Assembly (NCBI GenBank): GCA_003194525.1
Contig: NBIV01000202.1
Location: 87,089 to 151,088 of the forward strand
Reading direction: 5' to 3'
Length of the DNA: 64,000 nt
Source of the DNA: Gracilariopsis chorda
Lineage: Eukaryota; Rhodophyta; Florideophyceae; Gracilariales; Gracilariaceae
Position 1 is the stretch's first letter. Each line of letters opens with the position of its first letter. Positions 11,532-23,164 of this stretch are shown here, in pieces. Below the pieces are notes generated by a model, which did not search any database, was not told the origin of the DNA, and saw only the letters and a program-made list of their open reading frames with translations. A program made the position numbers and the translations under genes.

Positions 11532-12036
11532 TGTTGATGTTAGCACATGGTCGAGTGCCTGGTAGTCCTGGTAAATCATGCTGCAGCACTTGGAAACAAA
11601 TTTTCATACAACCGAGAGCTGTACTTGAGAGCTGCTTTGCAACAGCGCATATGCGTATGTTCTGAAATCCAACGTGAAACGAGCATAGGATTGGCTACTG
11701 CATATAAGCATATGCAATGTAATGGTTACAAGGGTTTTGCATCCTATGGGTCATAGGCATGGAACTGACCACCTTGCATAAGGTGAACGGCCATAGTACT
11801 TAGAAATATGTGTGGCTACATCTGGTTTGCAGGTACGTGCAGGTGTTACATAGGTGCAGTTGTGCAAGTAAGCACGGGCCATGCACGCAACACACCTACG
11901 GTATGTACATGAATGCGGTGGCATGTGAATTTTTGCTTTGTCATATTCATGATGATGCGAGTAAGCGTTTACTGAGTGCTGTCACATGCTGGCACATAGT
12001 TGGCATGACTGGTGTACTTGGTGCGCATTGTCTTCT
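11532..12036 (+). repeat. Family A 5' LTR, truncated and fused to gag
   Basis: Begins TGTTGATGTTAGCAC, the family A terminus, and follows the LTR for about 505 bases, including the CATATGCG module. At about 12036 it breaks off inside the LTR and continues straight into gag (CTTCTTGATGCAAGG). The TATA region, leader, primer site and gag N-terminus are all missing, so this copy is a deletion product. Confidence 0.7.
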
Positions 12037-12613
12037 TGATGCAAGGTATGCATATAACAGGACAGTGTCGCGTATTGCTTTATAGGCCTGGCTATTCCGA
12101 ATGTCGTATAATGGTCAGAATATGTCCGACTATGTCGACCAGTTTTCGTCCCTATTCTTGCAGCTAGAACGAATGGGGAAGGATGCTGCTATTCCTGAAT
12201 ACCACAAGGCGCCAATGCTGCTAGCCTCTAATGATCCAAACTGCCCACTGGAGTCAACGGCTATCGCACTTCGGACAAAGGACATCTCGGAATTGACATG
12301 GGACTACGTTGCCACTACCCTCATAGACGAATATAATGCTCGCCAAATTGATTCAACTGGTTCTGCTCTTAGTCGCAAACGCATGAAAAGCAGAAGTAAG
12401 AGCAGTAGCCTTTCAAGTGAACATACCTCATCGTCAAATGTTTACGACATTGATGCAATTACATCAGATCCCAACTCATGCAATGACTACAACGGGCACG
12501 CTTATGCTATTGCAGGCAAAAATAGTTATCATTGCAGCTTCTGTGACAAGCATGGCCACGCGCAGGACCGATGTCACATGAATCCTGAAAATCCAGACAA
12601 CCACCTGCCTTAA
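12037..12613 (+). pseudogene. Family A gag, 5'-deleted
   Basis: Plus-strand gag from the LLDARYA segment onwards. The best open part is 12101-12613 (MSYNGQNMSDYVDQF to NHLP). The CCHC knuckle is intact (CSFCDKHGHAQDRC). A stop (TAG) lies just upstream of 12101 and a TAA ends the frame at 12611-12613, where other copies continue into the protease. It is closely related to the gag at 4519-5673, sharing the same Ser-rich linker. Confidence 0.8.
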
Positions 12614-13670
12614 GCTATCTTGGAGAAACTTAAATTAGTTCCAGTGAGAAACTCAAGCACTCCGGAAGGTCATCACAAAAGGAATCTAAGATTGAGATCG
12701 CTGCAATGTCTGCTGAAAAGTTTGCAGTGGTGGCACCTGCGTCTACTTTCATAGACACCTACGCAGACAGTGGTACCACATCCCACTTCTTCACTTATGC
12801 TTCTGCGTTCGTCCAGAACACATTGGTTGACATACAGCAAAGGACGATTAAGGTCGCTGAAAACACTACAGTCTCTGCTACACAAAAAGGGGATGTAATA
12901 CTCCCTTTTTCGGAGGCTAACCTCAGGTTGACAGATGTACTTTTAGTCCCAGATCTTGGATACAACTTGGTCTCTGTAGGTAATATGGTCGATAAAAACA
13001 TTCAATCCTTTTTCTGTGCGAATGAGGTTTGCGTTGTACATGAAGATGGGTTAGAGATTGGATGTGGGCAACGTGACATGTCCTCTCGTTTATACACGCT
13101 GCCAAATCGAAGGGAGCATAACGACTTCATTTCGCATAGCCATGGTGTTAGTGCAGTGTTTCCTGATGTTGGGCAAAATCTCCCGCAGCTTGGAGGAGCG
13201 CTCGTGTTTCATCAGAATGTTGGAGGAGCGCATGTGCATATTCAAAATTTGCACGCAAACAATGTCGAAGAGTACGTTGGTCTCCAAGACCCAACCACGA
13301 ATGGTCTGCAGGGAATGATATTCTCACCTCCCTACAACCCAGACCATGATGCCATTGCCGAGCGCATCAATCCCACAGTTGAAGAAGCTGCTCGACCTTT
13401 GCTGATTCAGGCACACTGGCAGAATGCCTATGGCCGTATGCATTGAAGTATGATACTTTTATATGCCAAATATCTCTCCACTGTACCACATGTTTGAATC
13501 TCTACCTTTTGGTGGGTGGTGGTAAGCCATCGTTGAAATATGCTAAAGCATTTGGATTCGCAGCATATATATTGAAAATGATCCCATACACCAAGTTCGA
13601 GTCTCTTGCACTTGAGGGAGTGTACTTGCAAACTATGGAGCATGGTGCTTCCCAGGACCTCGAGGAGGAA
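12614..13670 (+). pseudogene. Family A protease and deleted integrase; RT/RNase H absent
   Basis: An open stretch at 12706-13446 carries an aspartic protease with DTYADSGTTSHF (catalytic Asp-Ser-Gly intact), then skips the HHCC region and the first integrase Asp, and resumes at PQLGG with two 30-bp repeat units and the late integrase core (NPDHDAIAERIN holds the Glu). After a stop, 13443-13676 encodes the segment between integrase and RT, and then EHGA joins directly to SQDLEEEC, the extreme C-terminus of pol. RT and RNase H are therefore completely deleted, leaving a small non-autonomous element next to its 3' LTR. Confidence 0.8.
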
Positions 13671-14495
13671 TGTTGATGCTACCACATGGTCGAGTGCTTG
13701 GTAGTCCTGGGACATCATGGTGTAGCACTTGGAAACAAAGTTTCATATAACGGAGGGCTGTTTTTGAGAGCTGCTTTGCAACAGCGCATATGCATGTGTT
13801 CTCAAACCCAACCTGAAACGGTCATATGATTGGCTACTGCATATAATCATATGCAATGCATTGGTTACAAGTGTTGTGCATCCTATGGATCGTGGGCATG
13901 GAACTGGCCACTTGGCATAAGGTGAATGGGCATGGTACTTAGGAATATGTGTGGCTACACCTGGTTTTACAGATACATGCAGGTGTTGCATATGTGCAGT
14001 TGTGCGAGTAAGCACGTGCCATGCACGCAACAAACTTAGAGTATGTACATGGATGCGGTGGCATGTGAATTTTTGCTTTTTCATCTCATGATGATGCAAG
14101 TAAGTGTGTACAGAGTGCTGTCACATGCTGGCACATTTTTGGCATGAGTGCTGTACTTGGTGCGCATTGTTGGCTGTTTGTTTTACTTGGTCTGCGTTGT
14201 TGTAATGTAGTGTTATGTTGTTAAGCATGGTTGTACTTAGCTGTAATCAGTGCGTGCAACCTTTATTGTGTTATGTTGGATTGTGATTGGTAGTATTGGG
14301 TGTCCCCACTTAGTGGTGTAGGGTTTTCTTTTAGTGGTAGTGCGAAGCAGAGGTTCTATATAAGACTCTGAAGTCGCAGTACCAAGTAAACTCGCCCCAA
14401 AGCCTGGGAACCTTCACTCTTTATCTTCTTTCTTTCTTTCCTTTTCATTTCTGTCGAAGCCCAACATCATCTATCAACATCATTTCATATCAACA
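13671..14495 (+). repeat. Family A 3' LTR, best-preserved copy
   Basis: 825 bases from TGTTGATGCTACC to TCATATCAACA, with TGTTGA/TCAACA inverted ends. It follows a GAGGAGGAA purine run that would serve as polypurine tract. Contains the U3 module (about 13789-13863: GCGCATATGC, AACCCAACCTGAAA, GATTGGCTACTGCA), a TATA box TATATAAG at 14357-14364 and, about 30 bases later, CCAAGTAAACT, a motif also placed after the TATA box of families B and C. A TTCTTTC-rich stretch precedes the end. This copy is a useful reference for the family. Confidence 0.85.
14357..14364 (+). promoter_or_regulatory. TATA box of family A LTR
   Basis: TATATAAG, followed about 30 bases downstream by CCAAGTAAACTCG. The same pairing of TATA-like box and AGTAAA motif is seen in family C (34055-34060 and CGAGTAAACTGG) and, on the minus strand, in family B LTRs. 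Inferred transcription start region. Confidence 0.6.
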
Positions 14496-15350
14496 TGTGG
14501 TATGGCACTGGAAAAGTCTTCCATCGTACCTCCCGACAGTTGTGATATGGACACCTATGCCGATAGTGGTGCTACATCACACTTTTTCCATTCGGTGTCT
14601 GCGTTTATTCCCGAGTCTTTGCACAACGTAGAAACTCGAACCATCATGCTTGCCGGCAATACTGAAGTATGTACAACGCAGCGGGGTGACATAGTATTGC
14701 CATTTGAGTACGCAAACCTACGATTGACTGATGTCCTGTTCGTTCCAGAACTGGAATACAATTTGGTGTCCATAGGATGCTTGGCGGACAAGGGCATTGA
14801 ATCTTTCTTTCGCTCAAGTGAAGTTCGTCTCACCTTGGGCAATGGGTTTGTAGTCGGCAGTGGCCACCGCGATCGACGCTCGGGGTTGTACACCTTACCC
14901 GATCCGATATTGCAAGGTACCAACCCAACCCCATTCTCGTCACCAACTAGTGGAGATCATTGCATGAAGACATCGGAGTCCATTATTGCTAATCTATGGC
15001 ATCGGCGACTTGCCCACATCAATGCGCGCGACCTCCAGTCAGTTTACAAACATGCTGAAGGGGTGCCGAAGATGTCAGGAATGGAGGAGATATGCCGCCC
15101 GTGTATGCTTGGTAAGGCGCATAAACTTCCGTTCCCTGGCAAATACGACCGAGCATCAGCCGTAGGTGAGGTGGTACACTCCGATATACTAGGACCCCTT
15201 GTACCTTCATTCCCACAAAGGTTTCAATATGCCTCTACCTTCCTTGACGAGCATTCAAGGTATGCACTCTTAGGCTTCATGACCCATAAAAGTGAAATTG
15301 CTGTTGTATTCGATGCAATTGAGCACAAGTTCCAGCAGCTTGGATGAGTG
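14496..15350 (+). pseudogene. Partial copy 0: protease/integrase N-terminus, family C
   Basis: Open from MALEKSS (14502) to a TGA at 15345-15347. Encodes the protease (DTYADSGATSHFF), the HHCC pre-integrase region (LWHRRLAH ... CRPCMLGK) and the first catalytic Asp of integrase (VHSDILGP). The pol sequence ends at GAGTG (15346-15350), where a LTR begins with TGTTGG; the stop arises from one G-to-T change just before. Unlike the unit copies it has Arg, not a stop, in VETRTIM. It abuts the family A LTR at 14495 with no visible target duplication. Confidence 0.85.
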
Positions 15351-15789
15351 TGTTGGAAAAGTACCTGTTCTGTCACTGAAAACCAAATGTGCCGGGGAGC
15401 ATGGGCTGTGTTGGAGGGTGCCGCTGCAAAAGCGCATATGCGTCGCTGTGCAAATTCAACGTGAATCTGGATTGTGATTGACTACTGCAAATACGCATAT
15501 GCACTGTAGTGCGTACAAGTGGTAGTACACAAGTGGGTTAGATTGGCACACCCACGTGTCCAGCTAGTACAGTGCGCACAGTGTACAGGGCACGTACCTA
15601 TGATAGATGGACACACCGCACATGTGGTACAGAAGTGGTACCTTGGTGAGGAGTATGGGCACTGGTATCAGGTTTACCGGTACAACAAGTGGAAAATGAC
15701 GTGTCAGTTGATGCAGTTACACGTACAAGTGATGTGGTGAATTACTGTGACGTGCATGGATGAATTTGGATGCGTTGGCATGCGTTGGC
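15351..15789 (+). repeat. Truncated B-like LTR (B2), unit 1
   Basis: Starts TGTTGGAAAAGTACC, related to the family B start TGTTGGCAGTAGTACC, and carries the same module (GCGCATATGCG, CAACGTGAAT, GATTGACTACTGCA, CATATGCA at about 15432-15515), but is clearly diverged from the B LTR that follows. It lies in pol right after GAGTG, consistent with an insertion there. Its 3' half is missing, replaced by the inverted B LTR. Equivalent positions in the other units are 3,907, 7,814 and 11,721 bases further on. Confidence 0.75.
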
Positions 15790-16585
15790 TATTGAAAGTT
15801 GGTAAGGAAGTTGAGGGGATGGAAGGGAAGTTCGCCAGCTCTAGCTTGGATTTACTTGGAGGTCCTTCAGGCATATCTTATATACCACTCTAAACTCGAA
15901 TTGCGCGGGAACACCAACTACAAGTAAAACCTAAACCACTAAGCAGGGACACTCAATACTACCAATCATCATCTAACATGACATAGCCAGCTCAGCACAA
16001 CCTCATTACATCAACGCACACCAACGCACTAACGTTCCGTAATAGTTACGTGCATACACATGACCATGACAAGGCACAAATTCACGACTCCAACACACGC
16101 CAGCACATGCCAACACATCACGGCAAGTCAACACATCACGGTAAGTCGGCACGTAACCTGTGGTGTTAGCGCCATGTCATCAAGTGGCAATGCATCAAGT
16201 GGCAATGCACACAACACCCACGTCATCAATATACCCGTGCATGTGTAAACCTGTTGACAGTGCATGCGCACCTTACCATTGTACCAACCACTGCTGTACC
16301 ACTTGTACCAGGTGTCAACCACTTCACCAGTATCCCCTGCACACAACGTACACTGTGACTACTGTAATAGCTGGACACGTGGGTGTGTCCAACCGATCCA
16401 GTTATGCCATACCACTTGTACGCACCACGTTGCATATGTACATGTGCAGTACCCAATCAGAAGCCAGTTTCACGTTGGGTTCGCGCACACGCGCATATGC
16501 GCTTTTGCAGAGGTACCCTCCAAAACATCCCATGCTCCCCGGAACATTTGGTTTTCAGTGACAGCATAGGTACTACTGCCAATAC
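15790..16585 (-). repeat. Family B LTR, inverted, unit 1
   Basis: Nearly complete family B LTR on the minus strand, from about ATTGAAAGTT (the normal terminus is TGTTGAAAG) to ACTACTGCCAATA. Contains TATATAAG on the minus strand near 15879-15890 and the CATATG module near its right end (16430-16510). It has two copies of a 15-base repeat (CATCAAGTGGCAATG) at about 16185-16214, which the element at 54938-61762 lacks. With the B2 LTR to its left it forms a long imperfect inverted repeat. Confidence 0.8.
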
Positions 16586-16627
16586 CTAACCCGCGTGCGT
16601 TGCAACAGGTTATGGGCCCAGAGCGTC
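16586..16627 (+). promoter_or_regulatory. Family C LTR stub and primer binding site, unit 1
   Basis: Only the last 22 bases of the family C LTR (CTAACCCGCGTGCGTTGCAA, then CA) remain at 16586-16607. The primer site GGTTATGGGCCCAGAGCGTC follows immediately (16608-16627). Its complement matches the anticodon stem-loop half of initiator tRNA-Met, as in Drosophila copia. The LTR promoter is missing, so the units have no normal 5' LTR. Confidence 0.75.
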
Positions 16628-17394
16628 GACTGTTTGCAGACGTTGCGCTCTACTAATATCTTTTTGGATTTTACGAAGACTGGTTTTTCTTTCGCGCAGG
16701 TACGCGTTGCGTTGCAAGCGAGCGAATCTTGTGGAAGTCGAGTGGCAGTGGTGAAAGTAGGCAAAGCGTTCAGAGACACCTTCTCTGGTAAGCCGACCTG
16801 CGCCTGTTCCGATCCCTGCTTCTTTGCTTCAGTGCATAAGGAAGACCGCGCTATTTTCCGGCAAGCGACTAGAAGGGGTTAACTGGTGAAAGCTTATTGC
16901 GTCAGCTACTAGCCTCCCTTGGACGTCTCGTACGGATTGTAAAGCCCCTCCCTCTGAAGTGCGCAGAGCAGTATTGGTCGCAGAAACCGCATCTCACCTG
17001 AAGAGAGTTACCAGGGACCAGAGGATTCGGACCTCTAGGGTAGCGGGGATAGTATCTACTGCCAGTGCGCCCATCTTAAGAAGTTTTATTTGTGTCCAGG
17101 CTCGTATCAGTACGTCCTGTGAGTATATTCCGGGCGTTGAGTACCCGAAATCCGCATGAGATCGCGTACGAGACGCGTCTCGACAAGCGTAGTAGACTTG
17201 GTTACACGGTCTCCGCTGAAGTTTTCGCTGTTGAGTGTTTGAGATTCTTCTCCACTCCAGTTTTTCTGGTTCTTTGTGTAACAGAAGCCTTGAAATACCT
17301 CTTTCGGCTTCAATACATTGCGTGGATATCACTACATTTGGCATCTACATAGTTGCTTTTGTTGCTTTTCTTTGGTTCTAGTCCCGTAGGAACC
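16608..17394 (+). promoter_or_regulatory. Family C leader, unit 1
   Basis: 787 bases between primer site and gag ATG. Holds a 95-codon frame (16595-16882, GTG start, not proven to be used) that includes the 69-base segment 16748-16816, identical to family A copy E and containing CTGGTAAGC, a splice-donor-like site. The two-hairpin block common to all families is at 16995-17074. Recurs in units 2-4 and, with changes, on the minus strand at 42221-43007. Confidence 0.65.
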
Positions 17395-19254
17395 ATGTCC
17401 AACTCCGAAGTTGAAACGGAATCCACCTCTGGAATGAAAATTCCTCGTTTACATGGTAAGCGTGGTGATGATTATATTCTGTGGCGTCACCGTCTCCGTG
17501 CTGCATGCCGTATTAATGGTGTCTGGAATGTCGCAAATCTCTCTGGGGTTCAATCTACCACATATATTTTAACTCAAGACACAACTACCGCAGGTAGTGG
17601 CACTGAAATAGCAACTCCCCGTATCATTGCGAAACCATAAAAGGCTTGTGGTATCATCATCTGTGCTCTTGGTGATGCTCCATTACGCGTAGTCATGGAC
17701 GTGGATGATGATCCTGCCCGTATGTTGCAACTCTTGGATGGACTTTATGCCTCCAATAGGACTGTATCTAGAATTGCAGTGCAGACACGATTGTTCCGAA
17801 TGTCGTACAGCGGTGAGAACATGTCCAGCTATGTGGATCAATACACGGCATTCTTTGCTCAGTTAGACCGTATGGGCAAGGATGCTGCTATACCGGAGTC
17901 TCACAAGGCACCTATGCTACTTGCTTCCATTGGTCCGAACATTTCGTTGGATTCCACGGCTGCTGCACTACGTACCAAGGACATATCGGAACTGACTTGG
18001 GACTATGTGGCAACCACTTTGATCGATGAGTACAATGCTCGTCTGGTCAGTTCTTCTAGTTCTGGACGTACGCGAAGTCGAAAGAAGAACAGAAGCAAAG
18101 GTTCTGGTGGTTCACGTGTGTCCCAAAACTCCAGTCACACTCAGTTCAGGGATGGAAGTGACTCTGATGATCGGCCAAGTACAGCTGGTAGAGCATATGT
18201 GGTGTCCAGTAACCGGACTTATCACTGTGAATTTTGTGATCGTGATGGTAACACAAAGGACAGATGCCATGTGAATCCCGATAACCCGGATAATCACTTA
18301 CCCAAAAGCATCCTGGACAAGCTTAACATCAAATGGAAGAGCAAATCTGGGGCGTCCAAGTCTTGCAATAAGCCGGCTGGTAGTTCATCAAAGATTGAGG
18401 TATGTGGTATGGCACTGGAAAAGTCTTCCATCGTACCTCCCGACAGTTGTGATATGGACACCTATGCCGATAGTGGTGCTACATCACACTTTTTCCATTC
18501 GGTGTCTGCGTTTATTCCCGAGTCTTTGCACAACGTAGAAACTTGAACCATCATGTTTGCCGACAACACTGAAGTATGTACAACGCAGCGGGGTGACATA
18601 GTATTGCCATTTGAGTACGCAAACCTACGATTGACTGATGTCCTGTTCGTTCCAGAACTAGAATACAGTTTGGTGTCCATAGGATGCTTGGCGGACAAGG
18701 GCATTGAATCTTTCTTTCGCTCAACTGAAGTTCGTCTCACCTTGGACAATGGTTTTGTAGTCGGCAGTGGCCATCGCGATCGACGCTCGGTGTTGTACAC
18801 CTTACCCGATCCGATATTGCAAGGTACCAACCCAACCCCATTCTCGTCACCAACTAGTGGAGATCATTGCATGAAGACATCGGAGTCCATTATTGCTAAT
18901 CTATGGCATCGGCGACTTGCCCACATCAATGCGCGCGACCTCCAGTCAGTTTACAAACATGCTGAAGGGGTGCCGAAGATGTCAGGAATGGAGGAGATAT
19001 GCCGCCCGTGTATGCTTGGTAAGGCGCATAAACTTCCGTTCCCTGGCAAATACGACCGAGCATCAGCCGTAGGTGAGGTGGTACACTCCGATATACTAGG
19101 ACCCCTTGTACCTTCATTCCCACAAAGGTTTCAATATGCCTCTACCTTCCTTGACGAGCATTCAAGGTATGCACTCTTAGGCTTCATGACCCATAAAAGT
19201 GAAATTGCTGTTGTATTCGATGCAATTGAGCACAAGTTCCAGCAGCTTGGATGA
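17395..19254 (+). pseudogene. Family C gag-protease-integrase start, unit 1
   Basis: One frame from ATG (MSNSEVETES, CC-ATG context) to a TGA at 19252-19254, with two internal stops: TAA at 17638-17640 (where the minus-strand copy reads KREKACG) and TGA at 18544-18546 (CGA to TGA in VETRTIM). There is no frameshift. Domains: gag (about 1-250), a knuckle reading CEFCDRDGNTKDRC in which Asn replaces the zinc-binding His, protease DTYADSGATSHFF, pre-integrase HHCC, and the first integrase Asp. The same two stops in all four units show that the amplification was passive. Confidence 0.9.
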
Positions 19255-19257
19255 GTG

Positions 19258-22200
19258 TGTTGGAAAAGTACCTGTTCTGTCACTGAAAACCAAATGTGCC
19301 GGGGAGCATGGGCTGTGTTGGAGGGTGCCGCTGCAAAAGCGCATATGCGTCGCTGTGCAAATTCAACGTGAATCTGGATTGTGATTGACTACTGCAAATA
19401 CGCATATGCACTGTAGTGCGTACAAGTGGTAGTACACAAGTGGGTTAGATTGGCACACCCACGTGTCCAGCTAGTACAGTGCGCACAGTGTACAGGGCAC
19501 GTACCTATGATAGATGGACACACCGCACATGTGGTACAGAAGTGGTACCTTGGTGAGGAGTATGGGCACTGGTATCAGGTTTACCGGTACAACAAGTGGA
19601 AAATGACGTGTCAGTTGATGCAGTTACACGTACAAGTGATGTGGTGAATTACTGTGACGTGCATGGATGAATTTGGATGCGTTGGCATGCGTTGGCTATT
19701 GAAAGTTGGTAAGGAAGTTGAGGGGATGGAAGGGAAGTTCGCCAGCTCTAGCTTGGATTTACTTGGAGGTCCTTCAGGCATATCTTATATACCACTCTAA
19801 ACTCGAATTGCGCGGGAACACCAACTACAAGTAAAACCTAAACCACTAAGCAGGGACACTCAATACTACCAATCATCATCTAACATGACATAGCCAGCTC
19901 AGCACAACCTCATTACATCAACGCACACCAACGCACTAACGTTCCGTAATAGTTACGTGCATACACATGACCATGACAAGGCACAAATTCACGACTCCAA
20001 CACACGCCAGCACATGCCAACACATCACGGCAAGTCAACACATCACGGTAAGTCGGCACGTAACCTGTGGTGTTAGCGCCATGTCATCAAGTGGCAATGC
20101 ATCAAGTGGCAATGCACACAACACCCACGTCATCAATATACCCGTGCATGTGTAAACCTGTTGACAGTGCATGCGCACCTTACCATTGTACCAACCACTG
20201 CTGTACCACTTGTACCAGGTGTCAACCACTTCACCAGTATCCCCTGCACACAACGTACACTGTGACTACTGTAATAGCTGGACACGTGGGTGTGTCCAAC
20301 CGATCCAGTTATGCCATACCACTTGTACGCACCACGTTGCATATGTACATGTGCAGTACCCAATCAGAAGCCAGTTTCACGTTGGGTTCGCGCACACGCG
20401 CATATGCGCTTTTGCAGAGGTACCCTCCAAAACATCCCATGCTCCCCGGAACATTTGGTTTTCAGTGACAGCATAGGTACTACTGCCAATACCTAACCCG
20501 CGTGCGTTGCAACAGGTTATGGGCCCAGAGCGTCGACTGTTTGCAGACGTTGCGCTCTACTAATATCTTTTTGGATTTTACGAAGACTGGTTTTTCTTTC
20601 GCGCAGGTACGCGTTGCGTTGCAAGCGAGCGAATCTTGTGGAAGTCGAGTGGCAGTGGTGAAAGTAGGCAAAGCGTTCAGAGACACCTTCTCTGGTAAGC
20701 CGACCTGCGCCTGTTCCGATCCCTGCTTCTTTGCTTCAGTGCATAAGGAAGACCGCGCTATTTTCCGGCAAGCGACTAGAAGGGGTTAACTGGTGAAAGC
20801 TTATTGCGTCAGCTACTAGCCTCCCTTGGACGTCTCGTACGGATTGTAAAGCCCCTCCCTCTGAAGTGCGCAGAGCAGTATTGGTCGCAGAAACCGCATC
20901 TCACCTGAAGAGAGTTACCAGGGACCAGAGGATTCGGACCTCTAGGGTAGCGGGGATAGTATCTACTGCCAGTGCGCCCATCTTAAGAAGTTTTATTTGT
21001 GTCCAGGCTCGTATCAGTACGTCCTGTGAGTATATTCCGGGCGTTGAGTACCCGAAATCCGCATGAGATCGCGTACGAGACGCGTCTCGACAAGCGTAGT
21101 AGACTTGGTTACACGGTCTCCGCTGAAGTTTTCGCTGTTGAGTGTTTGAGATTCTTCTCCACTCCAGTTTTTCTGGTTCTTTGTGTAACAGAAGCCTTGA
21201 AATACCTCTTTCGGCTTCAATACATTGCGTGGATATCACTACATTTGGCATCTACATAGTTGCTTTTGTTGCTTTTCTTTGGTTCTAGTCCCGTAGGAAC
21301 CATGTCCAACTCCGAAGTTGAAACGGAATCCACCTCTGGAATGAAAATTCCTCGTTTACATGGTAAGCGTGGTGATGATTATATTCTGTGGCGTCACCGT
21401 CTCCGTGCTGCATGCCGTATTAATGGTGTCTGGAATGTCGCAAATCTCTCTGGGGTTCAATCTACCACATATATTTTAACTCAAGACACAACTACCGCAG
21501 GTAGTGGCACTGAAATAGCAACTCCCCGTATCATTGCGAAACCATAAAAGGCTTGTGGTATCATCATCTGTGCTCTTGGTGATGCTCCATTACGCGTAGT
21601 CATGGACGTGGATGATGATCCTGCCCGTATGTTGCAACTCTTGGATGGACTTTATGCCTCCAATAGGACTGTATCTAGAATTGCAGTGCAGACACGATTG
21701 TTCCGAATGTCGTACAGCGGTGAGAACATGTCCAGCTATGTGGATCAATACACGGCATTCTTTGCTCAGTTAGACCGTATGGGCAAGGATGCTGCTATAC
21801 CGGAGTCTCACAAGGCACCTATGCTACTTGCTTCCATTGGTCCGAACATTTCGTTGGATTCCACGGCTGCTGCACTACGTACCAAGGACATATCGGAACT
21901 GACTTGGGACTATGTGGCAACCACTTTGATCGATGAGTACAATGCTCGTCTGGTCAGTTCTTCTAGTTCTGGACGTACGCGAAGTCGAAAGAAGAACAGA
22001 AGCAAAGGTTCTGGTGGTTCACGTGTGTCCCAAAACTCCAGTCACACTCAGTTCAGGGATGGAAGTGACTCTGATGATCGGCCAAGTACAGCTGGTAGAG
22101 CATATGTGGTGTCCAGTAACCGGACTTATCACTGTGAATTTTGTGATCGTGATGGTAACACAAAGGACAGATGCCATGTGAATCCCGATAACCCGGATAA

Positions 22201-23164
22201 TCACTTACCCAAAAGCATCCTGGACAAGCTTAACATCAAATGGAAGAGCAAATCTGGGGCGTCCAAGTCTTGCAATAAGCCGGCTGGTAGTTCATCAAAG
22301 ATTGAGGTATGTGGTATGGCACTGGAAAAGTCTTCCATCGTACCTCCCGACAGTTGTGATATGGACACCTATGCCGATAGTGGTGCTACATCACACTTTT
22401 TCCATTCGGTGTCTGCGTTTATTCCCGAGTCTTTGCACAACGTAGAAACTTGAACCATCATGTTTGCCGACAACACTGAAGTATGTACAACGCAGCGGGG
22501 TGACATAGTATTGCCATTTGAGTACGCAAACCTACGATTGACTGATGTCCTGTTCGTTCCAGAACTGGAATACAGTTTGGTGTCCATAGGATGCTTGGCG
22601 GACAAGGGCATTGAATCTTTCTTTCGCTCAACTGAAGTTCGTCTCACCTTGGACAATGGTTTTGTAGTCGGCAGTGGCCATCGCGATCGACGCTCGGTGT
22701 TGTACACCTTACCCGATCCGATATTGCAAGGTACCAACCCAACCCCATTCTCGTCACCAACTAGTGGAGATCATTGCATGAAGACATCGGAGTCCATTAT
22801 TGCTAATCTATGGCATCGGCGACTTGCCCACATCAATGCGCGCGACCTCCAGTCAGTTTAAAAACATGCTGAAGGGGTGCCGAAGATGTCAGGAATGGAG
22901 GAGATATGCCGCCCGTGTATGCTTGGTAAGGCGCATAAACTTCCGTTCCCTGGCAAATACGACCGAGCATCAGCCGTAGGTGAGGTGGTACACTCCGATA
23001 TACTAGGACCCCTTGTACCTTCATTCCCACAAAGGTTTCAATATGCCTCTACCTTCCTTGACGAGCATTCAAGGTATGCACTCTTAGGCTTCATGACCCA
23101 TAAAAGTGAAATTGCTGTTGTATTCGATGCAATTGAGCACAAGTTCCAGCAGCTTGGATGAGTG
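19258..23164 (+). repeat. Array unit 2
   Basis: Same content as unit 1 (15351-19257): B2 LTR 19258-19696, inverted B LTR 19697-20492, C LTR stub and primer site to 20534, leader, and a gag-protease-integrase frame 21302-23161. The pol part has an additional stop, TAC to TAA at about 22859-22861 (QSVYKHA in other copies), which splits the frame into 22460-22861 and 22877-23161. Confidence 0.95.

Noticed and set aside
16160-16561. Open frames of 60-133 codons inside family B LTRs, repeated in every array unit and LTR copy
   Set aside because: They lie across LTR control sequences, occur on both strands, are compositionally odd (His, Cys and Thr rich) and repeat only because the LTR repeats.
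16995-17074. tRNA gene in the leader, because of the T-arm-like hairpin
   Set aside because: No acceptor stem, D-arm or anticodon arm could be fitted around it; described instead as a conserved leader structure.
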